Shown here: one piece after another, positions 21,801 to 33,229 of the stretch
Layout: each line of letters starts with the position of its first letter
Numbering within the stretch: the first letter of the stretch is position 1
Assembly: GCA_029532415.1 (NCBI GenBank)
Contig: JAQOTA010000024.1
Span: forward strand, 62,001-126,000
Length of the DNA: 64,000 bases
Source of the DNA: Marasmius tenuissimus
Taxonomy: Eukaryota > Basidiomycota > Agaricomycetes > Agaricales > Marasmiaceae
Reading direction: 5' to 3'
Made by a program: the position numbers and the translations under genes
The notes under the pieces: generated by a model
Databases searched by the model: none
Told to the model about the DNA's origin: nothing
The model's input: the letters and a program-made list of their open reading frames with translations, nothing else

Positions 21801-24240
21801 GCTTCCACTGGTGGTTGAGGTTGAAGTTGCGTCTGAGCCTTCACCGTCGTTTGAGAATCGGTAGACAACGCCGGTGTTATAGCAGGCGGTGGCCGTGTTG
21901 GAGGCTGGTCGGGAGTGGGAGTAGCAGTAGTCTCAGCTTGGGAGGCCGGAGGCCGAGACTGAGTTTCTGGCTGAGTTTGAGGTTGAGGTTTCGCTTCAAC
22001 TTGCTCAGCGGCCGTAGAGGAAGAGGAACCAGCTCCACCTCCGCTGCCCCACCCAAACCACGAGCCTGAACTCGTCGTCTGCGCAGTAGTTGCCTTGTTC
22101 GAGGACTGAGGCTGTCGAATCGTCTCCTTCCCATCCTCGTTCTTCTCTTCACCGCCCTGGTTCGCTGCAGGATTCTCGCTCGAATCAGGTACGGGTGCAG
22201 GTGCAGGAACTGCTATCTCCTCTTCGACCTTCGCGGGTTCTTCGACTGCCGTGGTTTCCTCCGCCTTCACCGACTCCTCCACCGTCGTCAACTTCTCAGC
22301 CTTAACCTCCGTCTGCACCGTACCAGACTCGCTGCTCCCCCAGCCAACGTAATCCCACCACGAATACCTCACCGTGGCTGCGCTGTCAGAGTTGGATTTG
22401 TCGGACGAACTTGGTGCCACTCCCTCCCACTGGGACGTAGAAGGAGGTGCCTCGGGCACTGTGTCCTCTTTAGTTGGGTTTGCATCGGTAGATGCGGTGG
22501 CTGTTGTAGCACTCGTCGTTGGTGTAATGGTGGCCGTCGTGGTGGTGGTGTCAGTGGAGGACCTGGATTCAGAAACGACTGCGGAGGGAAGGGTAGCCGA
22601 CTGCTCTGACGCAACACTTTCGGCTGGACCATTAGCAGCAGGTACGAGATCCGGTCTGGAAACGGTCTCCGAGTCCGATAACTTTGCATCTCCATTCCCA
22701 GTAACAGTCTTCCCATCTTTAGAAGAAGGTGAGATCAGGGCTGAATATCCACAGCAAAATCGTAACAGGAGCAACTCACCATCATCCTTCTTCACAACAT
22801 CCTCCAATCTAACTTTTTGCCTCCCAAGTAACGGCAGACTGATCGAAAATCTACTCGAGCTCGGATTAAGCGAATTCATCCTCGCGCGAACAGTGGCCTG
22901 GCCATCCGCACTCAACGAAGGCGAAAGAGCCGGAGGCTTGTAATCTCCCTCCTCTTCAACGGGGGTTCTGGCCAAGCTGGGAACGCGCTCATCGATTGAA
23001 GACGGGATACTGGTTGTCGATAATACAGTCTCTCGACGATGCGCACGAGGAGCTACCTGAGCCCCGACATCGCTTTCGTCTCCAGAGGAATCCGACGGCA
23101 ACGTGCTTGCATGTAGAGGAGATGGGGAACTAGGTGAAGCCGAAGTAAACCATGAGCGTTTTGCACGTGGACCGAGAGGCGTGGATGACGCGCTGCGTTT
23201 ACGGCCTGAGTCAGAGGTCGGAATGGGAATGGTCGTGGGTGGTGGTGATTGTGGTGCGTTTGATAAGACATTGGTAATGGATTCTACGGCGCCTGCGCCT
23301 GCTGCGGGACTGGGATCCACGCTTGGTGATGACGGAGGCTCCTCCGTTAATGTATTGGCAAAAGTGGCTTTCTCCGGGCTATGCGTAGCGTTCGAATTGG
23401 CTTCCCGTCCCTTTGACCTCCCGAAAGACGCAAACCAGGATGTACTTGCGGCCACTGATGTCGGCGTCACGTCTGCCTTGCTCTTCGGAGCATCTTCAGT
23501 TCGATTGAGGGGTAGATCTGGCGTATCCTGAGGGGCAGTAGCTGTAGCTTTTGTAGCAGTCGTTACTTCCTGGTCTTCGATAATGGGCTGTTCAGCAGCC
23601 ATTTGTATTGGTACATTGCTCGTCGTAGCAACTTGGCTTGGGTCATTAACAGTCGTTGCATTCACTGTACGAGAGGTTCAGTAGAAGAGCCTGCACAAAA
23701 CTAAGAATACGCGCCTTCGGAATTCGTATTGCCCTCGACACTTTCATTTCTCTCTTCAAACATATCTTCCAGCCTGCTCGGCTTTCTCTTCAAGAACGAG
23801 GAAGGCAGCCTCGAACGTTTGAACGACCCTTTACTACTCGACTTGGAACTGGGTGACGTCGACAGCGAAGTCGAAGCGTTCGCCAACGCCAGCTCTGACT
23901 GCGACTGTCTACCTCCTGGAGAAGTACCAGAAAGAGGTTCCAGCTGTGGTTCGGCCACCGCGAGAGAAACAGAAACACTGGTTGTCGGCGCTCTACTCGT
24001 TTTCGAAAACGAGAGAGACCTCCAAGATGGGTTCTGATTGGGTCTGACTGCTTGCTGAGAATGTGATGAAGTGGAATACGTGGAAGTTGACCTCGTAGAG
24101 CGTCTCGAGGTGGAATGATTTCGTGCTCTAGGGGATTTCGGAAAGGGTACAGCTATGGGTACAGCGGAGGAGGAACTACTGTTGTGATTGGGATCTGAGT
24201 AGTTCGTGTTGGTAGACGATGAGAAAGGAATGTTGCTCAT
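18819..24240 (-). CDS. YML020W-like large protein with alpha/beta-hydrolase (lipase-like) domain
   Basis: Eleven exons: complement(18819..19040, 19101..19203, 19253..19411, 19463..19584, 19635..19697, 19754..19795, 19853..20153, 20211..20350, 20405..22716, 22780..23664, 23715..24240), about 1624 residues. The first ~1150 residues are low-complexity: Ser/Thr/Pro-rich, repeated WASF/WFA/WW-DYVGWG-type short motifs and a Glu/Arg/Lys helix (about 21475-21600). The C-terminal ~450 residues are a conserved fungal alpha/beta-hydrolase-like domain: KVVVIGIHGWFPG at its start, a nucleophile-elbow-like ATHSQGS, then DDQVVPIYSGLF and a conserved AYEELSNYAL stretch. This domain matches my recollection of uncharacterised yeast YML020W-type proteins; activity is unproven. 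The exon 1/2 junction keeps frame only with a GC-AG intron; the alternative GT donor two bases on hits stops. The first-exon start ATG 24240 is the likely one but unconfirmed. Confidence 0.85.
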
Positions 24241-24621
24241 CGACCTTGACGGCAGCGAGCAGCTAGAAAAGAGATTGGGGAAATGGAAGAAGGAAGGAGA
24301 AGAATCAAATGCGCGATGGCAGCAGCCACGTTCTGTAGGACGTCATATTTAGGCGCCCATGCGGACCGGGGCCATTTTAGGAGCCATCGCCTCAAGCGGC
24401 CACTTGAGTCGAGGTATTGCTCGAAGAGCACTTGGTTTGCATCGATATACGCTACAGCGCTGCGCTACAATTTGATACGGTACTATCTGCAAAGTACTTA
24501 TTGGACCTCGATACCGCTCATCGTTCATTCTCTCACTTCCTTCGGAAACGAATTCGAATATGATCGTCAGGGGGGACCCGAAAAGAAAACCCCCAGGCAT
24601 ACTCAGATACGAACGTGGGTC
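24241..24621. other. Intergenic region between two minus-strand genes
   Basis: About 380 bp holding the likely promoter of the YML020W-like gene and the 3' end of the NACHT gene. A TTTAGGCGCCCAT motif at about 24348-24360 resembles the GGGCGC elements elsewhere. No gene seen. Confidence 0.45.
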
Positions 24622-27191
24622 CTACGATGAAATAAAGCTAGCGTCAACCCGACAAGCGCTCTCCTCCTGCGTCCGAGTTGCTTCCTTCAGGCGATGCTGC
24701 ATATCCACCAGCACCCGCATGATCCGCTGGCTAAACTCAGCTTCCTGTACAAGGGTCTGCGGTAGTAAGGCTGTTAGAAATAGATCCCATCCAAAAATAG
24801 TAAGGACTACAGAAACTGACCATAATACAAGTCCAAACTCGTCCCAACGGCCGATACCTCCCCAACGAAACCACAATCTCCATCCAACACGCAAGGTGCA
24901 ACCGGAAGAACTCCACCATCTCGGAATCACAAACGTCACCGGCGGCGGGAACCAACCCTCCATCATCCATAATCAAATGCTCGAGATGATCCGGCCAAAA
25001 CCTGCAGGCATACCACACCTCTTCCGGTATCACATCCAACGAGATATGAGGTATCCCAGGTATCCCCTCATTGCCCAGATACCCCGTCCCAAAAATCCTC
25101 GGCATTTGCGAAAATCGCCCGTTCATAGCTCGGAACAACAACGGTGCAAGCCGACGATGGTGTTCTCGCTCGTCGATGAGCATGGGTACACTCGCATGCG
25201 TCGTAATAAACTCGCGGAGGGACAGATGTATCATGTGAATAGGAGAGTGGTGTTCCGCCGGGATGACCAAAAGCGACCCCAACCGCGCGATAGCACGCTC
25301 AATCCTCACGACATTAACTCGTGAAGACGAATGGATAGATTGCAACGCTGGTATTGACAGTGGCGTCAAAGCTACAACCATCGTGCCTAAAATGAGCTGA
25401 TATCCCTCCACGAAGTCGGGGTCGGCCCAGTTAAAGACATTCAGGATGTCTAGATATAGTTTGTCCATCTTACGGCTGGGGGTGGTCGTCACAAGAGGAG
25501 ACGGATCCAGGAGGATAGAAAGAAGCAAGTTCTCTGGTAGCACGGCTGCACCCAGATAACTCATAATGGTGGAAGCCCAAACGAAGAGGCCTTCAGCTTT
25601 TTGAGCCAGCTGGGCGGCATTGACATCAGCTATCAACGCCGACTGGCCGTCCGGGGTGTCTCTCCCAGTAGAGTGTCGTTTTGCGAGAGAGATATCCTGA
25701 GCGATGGCACGAAGTTCGTGTCGAACATATAGCGCTACGTCCTCCTTGTTGGACCTCGAATGTATGTTAATGGAATGGTGGCGGACGTGACCCAGCTTGG
25801 AGTGGAGGAAGCGGAGTATGCTGCTCGTGGGGCGGGAAGTGATAAAAAAGCGGATCGGCGAGGGTATAGTCGGTACATCGTCACGAAGAATGCGTAACAG
25901 ATCTTCACTACATCCTTCGTCCAGAGCATCGATTACCACCATCAGAGGGGATTGGAGAGGACAACGCTTCAACGGTTCTATGACCAACTTTTGAAACTGG
26001 TGAGTTAGGGAATGGGCAGTGGGAAGCGCAGGGTCCGACTCGATTGCCGAAGCAACTGTCGAGAATAGAGAACGGTTCAAACGAGAGATATCGCGAGCGA
26101 GGGTGGTCATCAGCCCGGTCGGCTTGCTGAGTCCAGCGTCCTCCTTATTGAAGAAGAACGACGAGACGAGTGTGCCGCGTTCAAACATTTGCTGTGCGAT
26201 AGAATGGGCGATGGCTGTCTTTCCGCTCCCTGCGACTCCCAACAACAAAAACACGTCTGCAGAGCCTGTGCGAGGGGAAGACCACTCCATCACTTCCGAA
26301 AGGAGGGCTTCCCGAGTTCCCTTGAGGCACACCCGGTTTGGATTCCATGAGGCGCCCTTGACATAGGGAAGTTGTTCCAGGCTGGTGGTGGAAACTGGAC
26401 AGGGACTGAGTAGAGGTTGTGGGTCACGGTAGAAAAGTACGTACCCAAGCGCTCCATCAGCTTTTCGTTCACTGCCTCGATCATCCGGGTAACGTTGTCG
26501 ACTTGAAGGCGCGCGAGGACATCACTCAACTGTAAATCTGTACTTATTGAGCACTCAATCTAAGCGGCACGTGATTGATATGGTAGACTCGAGAGAGAGA
26601 GAAGAACATAGCACACCTGAAAGACCTTCACTGCGGCATCTAACTTTCGTCTCAACTCGACAATCTCCTCGGGGTCTTTCGAAAACAGCACGAAGCGGCG
26701 GAATTTGGAGGTGGTCTGGTACACTCTGACATCACTCAAAATGTCACCGACGGTTCTGCATTTCGAGGATATTCATGAGCGTCGAATTGTAAAGACTGAC
26801 GACAACTGACATTACCAGTTCCGAGATACTGTCGCGAAGAATCCTACTCGAGGAATCCGCTTTAGATAGCAGTCGAATAACACGAGCAAGTATCTCCTGG
26901 ACATAATCCCCAAACATTTGCCATTCCCTTTGGTTCGAGCCGAAATTCTAACCGTGAGTCGTACCAGAACTTTGACGAAAGACAATATTGGCTGCTCACA
27001 TTCGCAATCTCGCCAATCTCCAACGCTGCCCCAGCCACCGCTTTCAACGGTGGAAACACATCTGCGATGGCGTATGTTGCCCTCAACACCATGAACGCGA
27101 CTCCACATGCAGCTTCACTATTACGTCCATTTTGTTGTTCTCCCACTTTCGCCTTCCCTGACTTTCGCTTGCGAAGACGCAACGAGTTCAT
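24622..27191 (-). CDS. NACHT-domain NTPase (fungal NLR-like)
   Basis: Six exons: complement(24622..24756, 24821..26381, 26441..26529, 26617..26755, 26811..26947, 27000..27191), about 750 residues, all junctions in frame. The N-terminal ~185 residues have a basic start, a small hydrophobic block (LKAVAGAALEIGEIA) and helices, the helical pre-NACHT region common in agaricomycetes. The LPYVKGASWNPNRVCLKGTR lead-in precedes NACHT with Walker A GVAGSGKTA and Walker B VVIDALDE, followed by FFITSRPTSSI (sensor-1-like). The C-terminal half continues the helical region after NACHT; no WD40, TPR or ankyrin repeats are visible, so this is a short NLR-like protein. Such proteins are tied to heterokaryon incompatibility and possibly defence, but this member's role is unknown. 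It is divergent from IPI1 with 233 bp between starts. Confidence 0.92.
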
Positions 27192-27377
27192 AGGGTTGGG
27201 GAATGGCCAACGCTCGTTTCCGGACTAGTACTAGGAGAAAGAGGGTGTTGTGGGGAAATCATACCCTTTCTCTTTCTGTTGAATAAAGAGCACTGGTTTT
27301 CGAAGTGATAGATTCGGAGTTCCCATGCCTGAGACCAGGTGAACGATGGTGATCATGATGGTAGCCAACAGAATTGT

Positions 27378-27396
27378 GGGCGCTTATTAGCGCTAA
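27378..27396. promoter_or_regulatory. Paired GGCGC / GCGC motif between the NACHT gene and IPI1
   Basis: GGGCGCTTATTAGCGCTAA lies about 30 bp before the IPI1 start in the 233-bp divergent intergenic region. It resembles the GGGCGC pairs at 10405, 16103, 41103 and 46371. Possible E2F/SBF-like control element; inferred. Confidence 0.35.
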
Positions 27397-27424
27397 ATTT
27401 TCCTTCCTCACCACCGCGACCATC

Positions 27425-30238
27425 ATGCCGAAGAGTTCCAAAAAGCGAAAGGACAAGGCTGCAGACTTTGCGGTAAATCGAGTATTTCTACGAATTCGAT
27501 TGATGTGTTGCTGATTGGTTCAAAGGACAGAAAGCCAAATTAAAACTCGGAAAAGGGAAACAAACCCCCAGCAATGTGATAGACACATCCTTCAAGGCTC
27601 GGTGTACGTCCGTATTTGCGATTCGATTATCGAGCTCTGTTCATTTCTTGATTTGATTCTGAAGCTATCGCTTTACCAACTCAAAGTATCACTGTCGAGA
27701 AGGACGAGGATGCACCCACGACGAGGCGGAGGCAAACACTAGACGATCTACTTTCTCACCTCAAACACCATAACACCGGGACGAGAAAAGGTACGTTTTT
27801 TCTCTACGCCCACTGTGTTCGGGATGCTTAAAATGCTTGCGAAGATGCCGTTCTCGGCCTGAAGGAGCTGGTCACGGATCACTTGGAGGTCGCAACTTCA
27901 TCGTTTCCTGTCATAGTGAACACGACGGTACGATTGATTGGGGACGAAGTGCGTAACGATTCAATCGCCTGTTTCTCTCTTGCTGACTCAGATTCAGGAC
28001 GCCAGCGTTAGGAAAGCCCTGCTGACACTTTATTCATGGCTATTATCGCGGATACCATCGGTCAGGCTCAGCTCTCACCCTCAACATGAAGACGCATACT
28101 AATACGGCCGGAACAGGAAGACATCGTCCCCCATTCCTCAGTCTTTCTTCTTTACACCTCTTCAGCTCAAACCCACATCTTCCCCGAAATCCGAATCGAT
28201 GCCGTTCGTTTCCTCAATCTACTCCTAGAATCCGTACCAGAAGCCGTCGTATCCGGCTGGGATACGACTGGAAACACCCACGGAACTCGTATACTTGCCG
28301 GTTACTTGGGGATACTCAACGCAGGAACGATCTACAACGATGTCGATAGTCAGTGTCGTTCTTCAGATTTTACTCCGACAAGTACTAACGCGCCTGATAG
28401 CTCCCGCAGCGACCTCTACTGCCACCGTAATGCTGACGCCACAGGTAAGTCCATCTAGCTTGCTTGAACCTGATTCCGTGACTGAGATAATCCTTGCAGT
28501 CCAAACTCGTCGTCTTGCAATCTCTATCTACCTTCCTGAAAATCGCCCTGGGCACACATTCTGGCGAAGCTACTCCTCATCAATCCATGGACGGATGGTT
28601 CCTTTCCCCTTCTTTCACAGACGCGGATGCGTACACAGCTTTCGACAGTCTTCTGAAGCTCAACCGATCTGGAGGTCGTAGATTATGGAAACAACGGATG
28701 GAACCGACAGACGACGAATTTACTGGCTTTCTCCCCTTTACGGCGAGGCCAGAAGGGTGGGGTCTCGATATAGATCTCGAGGATGCCTCTGAAGGATCTG
28801 GGAATATCGTGCGAAGTCTAGTCTCGGTGAGTGCCTCAATCTCTAGATATGACATTATACTAATGTCGAGTCAAGAAATTGGCAACGTCTCTCCATCCGA
28901 CCCTCGTATCGATGTTCATGGATTGCTCCGCAACTGTCTTCTCGCCGAGCGATCCACCGCCAGAGACAGATCTCCAGTTGATACTTGCGGTTTTGAGCAT
29001 TGCGTCCTCGCTGTATGGCTGGCTGCTCGAGCGGACTGGGGTTCCTCAGAATGTTATTGAGGAGCTGATAGCCTTGTTGAACTGTATGGCTCCGTTCTTC
29101 CCTTTCACTCCGTCTGGCCGCCGGGATATCAAGGTGAGCTTTAGCGCGTCGACTCGCCACTTTTTCTTCAACTTACGCTCCATATATAGGTGGAACAGTC
29201 GTTCCAAGAGCTTAATGTTCAGTACTGTAACCTCACCTCGCATCTTGCATTAGCTGCGCAAGGGGGAACCTCGACATCCCAAACCCGCCCACCTACGCAA
29301 GCAAGCACCAGCCGTTCATTGAAGAAGTCATCGAAACTCGGTGACCAGATCGATCATGTCCGCGCCTACGTGCTAGAAGTCCTGGGTAGTGGCAGCGAGC
29401 GGCCATTAACCCTCGCTGCATACACTTCTTTACTCCCCACTATATGGGCGCTCATCAACGTGAAAGACGAATCAAAGGGCAGCTCAAACGATGTCTTCCG
29501 GGCCCTCGTAGAACACGGAACTCGTGCTTCATCGAAATCCTCTCTGAAGAAATGCTCCACCGAGTTCATTGCGAGGTTATTATTGGTGCGAGTTACCCCT
29601 TCGTTCATCCGGCTTTCGCTCAACAGACCGGTTGACAGCTGGAGACGGATTCTCATTATCGGGGCACTTTCCGAATACCTCGAGATGGCCGGGCCGTTGA
29701 AGAGTGGATCGCCCATCTCCCGAAAGTGCTATGGGAGCTGGGGTCGAACAACCTCCCGGCATCTGAGGCAAGTCGTCTGTCTATTCTTCCTTTGTATACC
29801 TGTGGTTTACAGAACGTGTCCAGGCTATCCTCCTCTTCCTGATCCGTATCCTCCAACGCAAGTTACCCCAAGTACACAATCCTCAAGTACGTGGTGTCTA
29901 CACATTCATCATTCTTCGACTTGAATTATGAACGCTAACCCGTATCTGATTTATAGACTCTATCATCGCTCCAAGCCCGACTAGCTCCCTACTTCCTAAT
30001 CACGCACCCGGAGCGAGGCCAGATCCCGGGACCGTACACAAAACTACCAAGCTTTACACCCTCGGAACCGTGCGTGCGACGTCTGGTTCTCGATATGTCT
30101 GCCACTCTTTTCTCGGCAACAGAATCGCAGCCACATGTACAATGGTCTGACGCGCTTCGGTATGCTGTCGCTCAAAACTCGGAGGAAGAGACGTATTGGG
30201 GGCAGTTGAGGGTGTCTGTGTGTTCGTCGGTATCCTAG
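27425..30238 (+). CDS. IPI1: Pre-rRNA-processing protein Ipi1 / TEX10-like
   Basis: Thirteen exons: 27425..27472, 27531..27603, 27665..27790, 27845..27948, 27998..28060, 28117..28348, 28401..28444, 28500..28826, 28876..29133, 29190..29585, 29639..29767, 29824..29886, 29957..30238; about 714 residues, all in frame. Ipi1 is part of the Rix1 complex that drives ITS2 processing and late 60S subunit maturation in the nucleus. The diagnostic N-terminus is PKSSKKRKDKAADFA, KAKLKLGKGK and VIDTSFKARSI, followed by HEAT-like helices (DDLLSHLKHHN, VLGLKELVTDHLEV, DASVRKALLTLYSWLL, FPEIRIDAVRFLNLLLE). Length is between the short yeast protein and human TEX10. The intron after residue codons at 29765-29767 has a GCAAGT donor; GC-AG gives a normal 56-nt intron, whereas the alternative GT donor would give only 41 nt. 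Confidence 0.93.
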
Positions 30239-30943
30239 GACCTAGAGAAACTTTTTTTACTTGTACAAACATGTTCCGAGACCGGGACTGTCATTCGTCT
30301 GAGAGACTCCAACGTCCTCGGATGTGGGGTTGCGGGTTCCAGTTGCGGGTCCTAGCTAACGGTGATCGGAAGCTAGGATCGTCGACGTGTGCTATAGGCC
30401 GAGGGAGTCGACACTCCCGAAGACACTCCGGATACCATGATCTTGCCTCGCCTGCGACAGTACAGCCGAAACTTCCGGACATTGAGTTGTTTGTAAATCC
30501 AGAGAGAAAGTTTCAACTGAGTTTTCATGGAAACCGGGGCGATATGAACGTCGAGAAAACGCGGTAGCGAAATTTCGGAGGCTGGCAAAGATGAATGGGC
30601 GCGTCCTTCGTTGTCGGGTACCTACCGTTGCTTGAATTGTGCCTTTGACGCGATGACGGGACTCAACCGACAGGAATGAACCCGGGTGGATTGTCGTCGG
30701 AAAAGTTTCAAATTGCACCGCCACGTTGCCGTCACGGACCGGCAAAGTATTTTATGATTTATCACACGACATTACGTGTCTAGCGCCCAGGTACCTGTCA
30801 GCAAAGTTACCAGGTTGACCAACAACTTCCACGACACTACCCTCATCCTGCGCCCGCGAAATTGTGCTGCCTCACCTTCGACGCCTGTTTACTCGTTTGT
30901 TGAATACCCTTTACCATTGTATGCGATATCAAAGACAACCTAT
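30239..30943. other. Intergenic region after IPI1
   Basis: About 700 bp with only short overlapping reading frames on both strands. No domain, no consistent splice structure. Contains the presumed promoter of the downstream Ser/Thr-rich gene. Confidence 0.5.
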
Positions 30944-31771
30944 ATGGACCCATCTTCCCACAAGCGACATTCATCCATGTCAACTCCCCGGAAATCAACA
31001 TTCTCCTCCAACAAGACTGATAGATTCGCAGGGGAGGCCCTCATCTCACCTCAGTTACCATCAACATCCCATACGTCGCCTTCCAATGGGCGGCCAACTC
31101 GCAAATCCGTCATGACTTCAGTACGGCGGTCGCTTTCTGTTCCCAGAAAGTCCCGGTCAACATCGGTGAGTACTTGGGTTCAGAATTCGACGTTCTTTCA
31201 GTCTCTCATTGTGCTATCTACCTTTTAGAAGAAATCGTTGGCTGAACAGACTGCAGAGGACCAGACATATACCTCATCGCGGTTCAGACGTCATGACCCC
31301 TCTCTATCTCCCCCGACAGTCGAACAGATTGCCATGGGCTTACACCTTTCACGAACACCTCACTTGCGCGGTCATGCACCGAACCAATTTCACAATCACC
31401 CCGGCGGATTCCCTCGTTCCATCTCTCTTCCTCTTCCACCGCCGCCAGCACGTTCAGCCATGAAGAAAACACATGCGCCAAGCGGTGCTGCGGGAATGAA
31501 TCCTGGTCTAGCGGCACCCTCAGCGTCATCTACCACCATTACCTCACTTTCGACACCTCATTCATCCAACACTGCCAACAGCGTCTCACTGACGTCTCTG
31601 AAGAGCCGTATGACTCGCTTGCTCATAAGCTCTAAAGGGAACTCTGTCACGGCAGCCTCGACGACTGTCTCTCCAAGGACAAGCATGTCCGACCCCGACG
31701 TGTCCCAGAAAAAGGCTGTGCGGTTCTTCGTCGACCCGCAGCAGATGTCGAACGCGTTAGACGACGTATGA
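30944..31771 (+). CDS. Ser/Thr-rich protein of unknown function
   Basis: Two exons, 30944..31165 and 31229..31771, with a 63-nt GT-AG intron in phase 0; 254 residues. The sequence is Ser/Thr/Pro-rich and basic, with MTSVRRSLSVPRKSRSTS in the first exon, a proline run (LPLPPPPARSAMKKTHAP) in the middle, LTSLKSRMTRLL as the only helix-like segment, and a C-terminal KKAVRFFVDPQQMSN. It probably lacks a stable fold over most of its length. I do not recognise the family. The many RxxS motifs suggest a kinase substrate, but that is inference. The ATG at 30944 is the first that fits; an upstream extension in frame has no better start. Confidence 0.7.
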
Positions 31772-33229
31772 TCGATGATCCGCCGTCCGTTGCCCATTTA
31801 GGCGCGACCCCCTCCGCTATCTTTATTTGTTAAGCAGCACCTTCCTGTCATTTCAGCATTTTTGGGTTACAGAACGCAACGCTTTTGCTTGCTCTCACTT
31901 TGTTTTTTGTTTTACACGCAATGCATTCGGGATATCATTATTCTTGTTCACCACACACACCTTCCAGTTCATTGTTACATGTACCAATTTGCGAAGAACT
32001 TACAGTACTTTACCTTACACCTTCTTTTTGTTGTATACAGTGTATCCATTACTAGTGTTTTGTCTTCATCTTACAGTACTAGAGTATACGAGCAATCTAA
32101 CGAACATTCACATGCTGAGAACGGCCTGATTCTCCGATTATAGACTACTGTCCGAGGACGGATTTCCTTCTCTCGAGGCAGTCTGGGACCTTCCGCGGCG
32201 CTGAGCCACAAGAACTTCAAGCGTGTTGCGCAGTTTCCAAAGATCCCTAATAGTTTGTTGAACTTCAAGCGTGCATAGCGGAACCGTGACTAGTAATAGT
32301 ATCAGGACATTCGCGTCTTTTTCTCGCCAAGGTACCGTGCGTCTCAATCTCTTCCCAAAGGCCTCTCAAACCATTTATACAGCCCCGTCGCTAATTTTCG
32401 TCGAACCGCCCGGCCGTTTTCAGAGTCGACCCAAACACCTCAACAAACATCATGGTGGTGGATGTACCGAGGTCCAAGGACATGAAAATGGTGTTGTTGG
32501 CATCGAAGGAGAGATTGTCGGCATTCTAATGTCGATGTAGCATCGTCTAGGACGTTTAAGAGGCTCTCCAAGGGTACTTAGCCCGAAATCGCGTTGAATC
32601 TGAAGACAACACCAGTACATAGCCGCTTCTAACCGAGGGAATGTCCCAGAATGATAGTGCAGAGGTGTAAAGTCATCCCTGAAACTTGACTTGTTCATGC
32701 ATGATTGCCCATCGCCCGATCAGAGAATTGGCCGCAAGAGTTACTTTTGTTTGTCCATCCCATTCCGGCTGTGGAGGAGATATCTGAGAACCGTCCGACT
32801 TGTTCTTCGGAGGTAAATAGATCATCTTCATTTGCTTTTATCGACAACTATGTGTTTCAATGATTGTAAGGCATCGATGATGGCGGTGCAGACTGAGCAG
32901 TTTTTCTGTGGGCGCTAATTTCAGCTTGTTCTCCTGAGGCCCTCTGCTCTCTGCTCTTCACTATGCTCCAATCTCAGTATCGCCCCCTCTTCTATCAAAA
33001 CAAAAATGCCACTTCTCAGCTGTGAATACAGCCCCTCACGCCGACGGAACACATTCGGACCTGCTCATAGTAAAGCAAGCTCAGTCGCTCCATCGCGACA
33101 GTCGGCGCTGTACTTTCTGCAGATAGGAAACGATGCCACTCCAGATCCCGTTTGTATCCTGCTCCAGGTCTGTAATGCAGCTGTGCATGGAGGCGCTCGG
33201 CGACACCAGTAAGGGGAGGAGGTTACCTG
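31772..33229. other. Gene-poor region left of R1
   Basis: The first ~350 bp are T-rich and look like a 3' UTR of the Ser/Thr-rich gene. After that only short frames appear on both strands. At about 32880-32925 a GATGGCGGT...GGGCGCT promoter-like unit occurs, related to those at 41075, 43377 and 46320. No gene can be supported. Confidence 0.45.

Noticed and set aside
21381..22943. Plus-strand Ser/Val-rich frames opposite the YML020W-like gene
   Set aside because: Antisense shadows of low-complexity Ser/Thr/Pro codons; no start or splice logic, no conserved domain.
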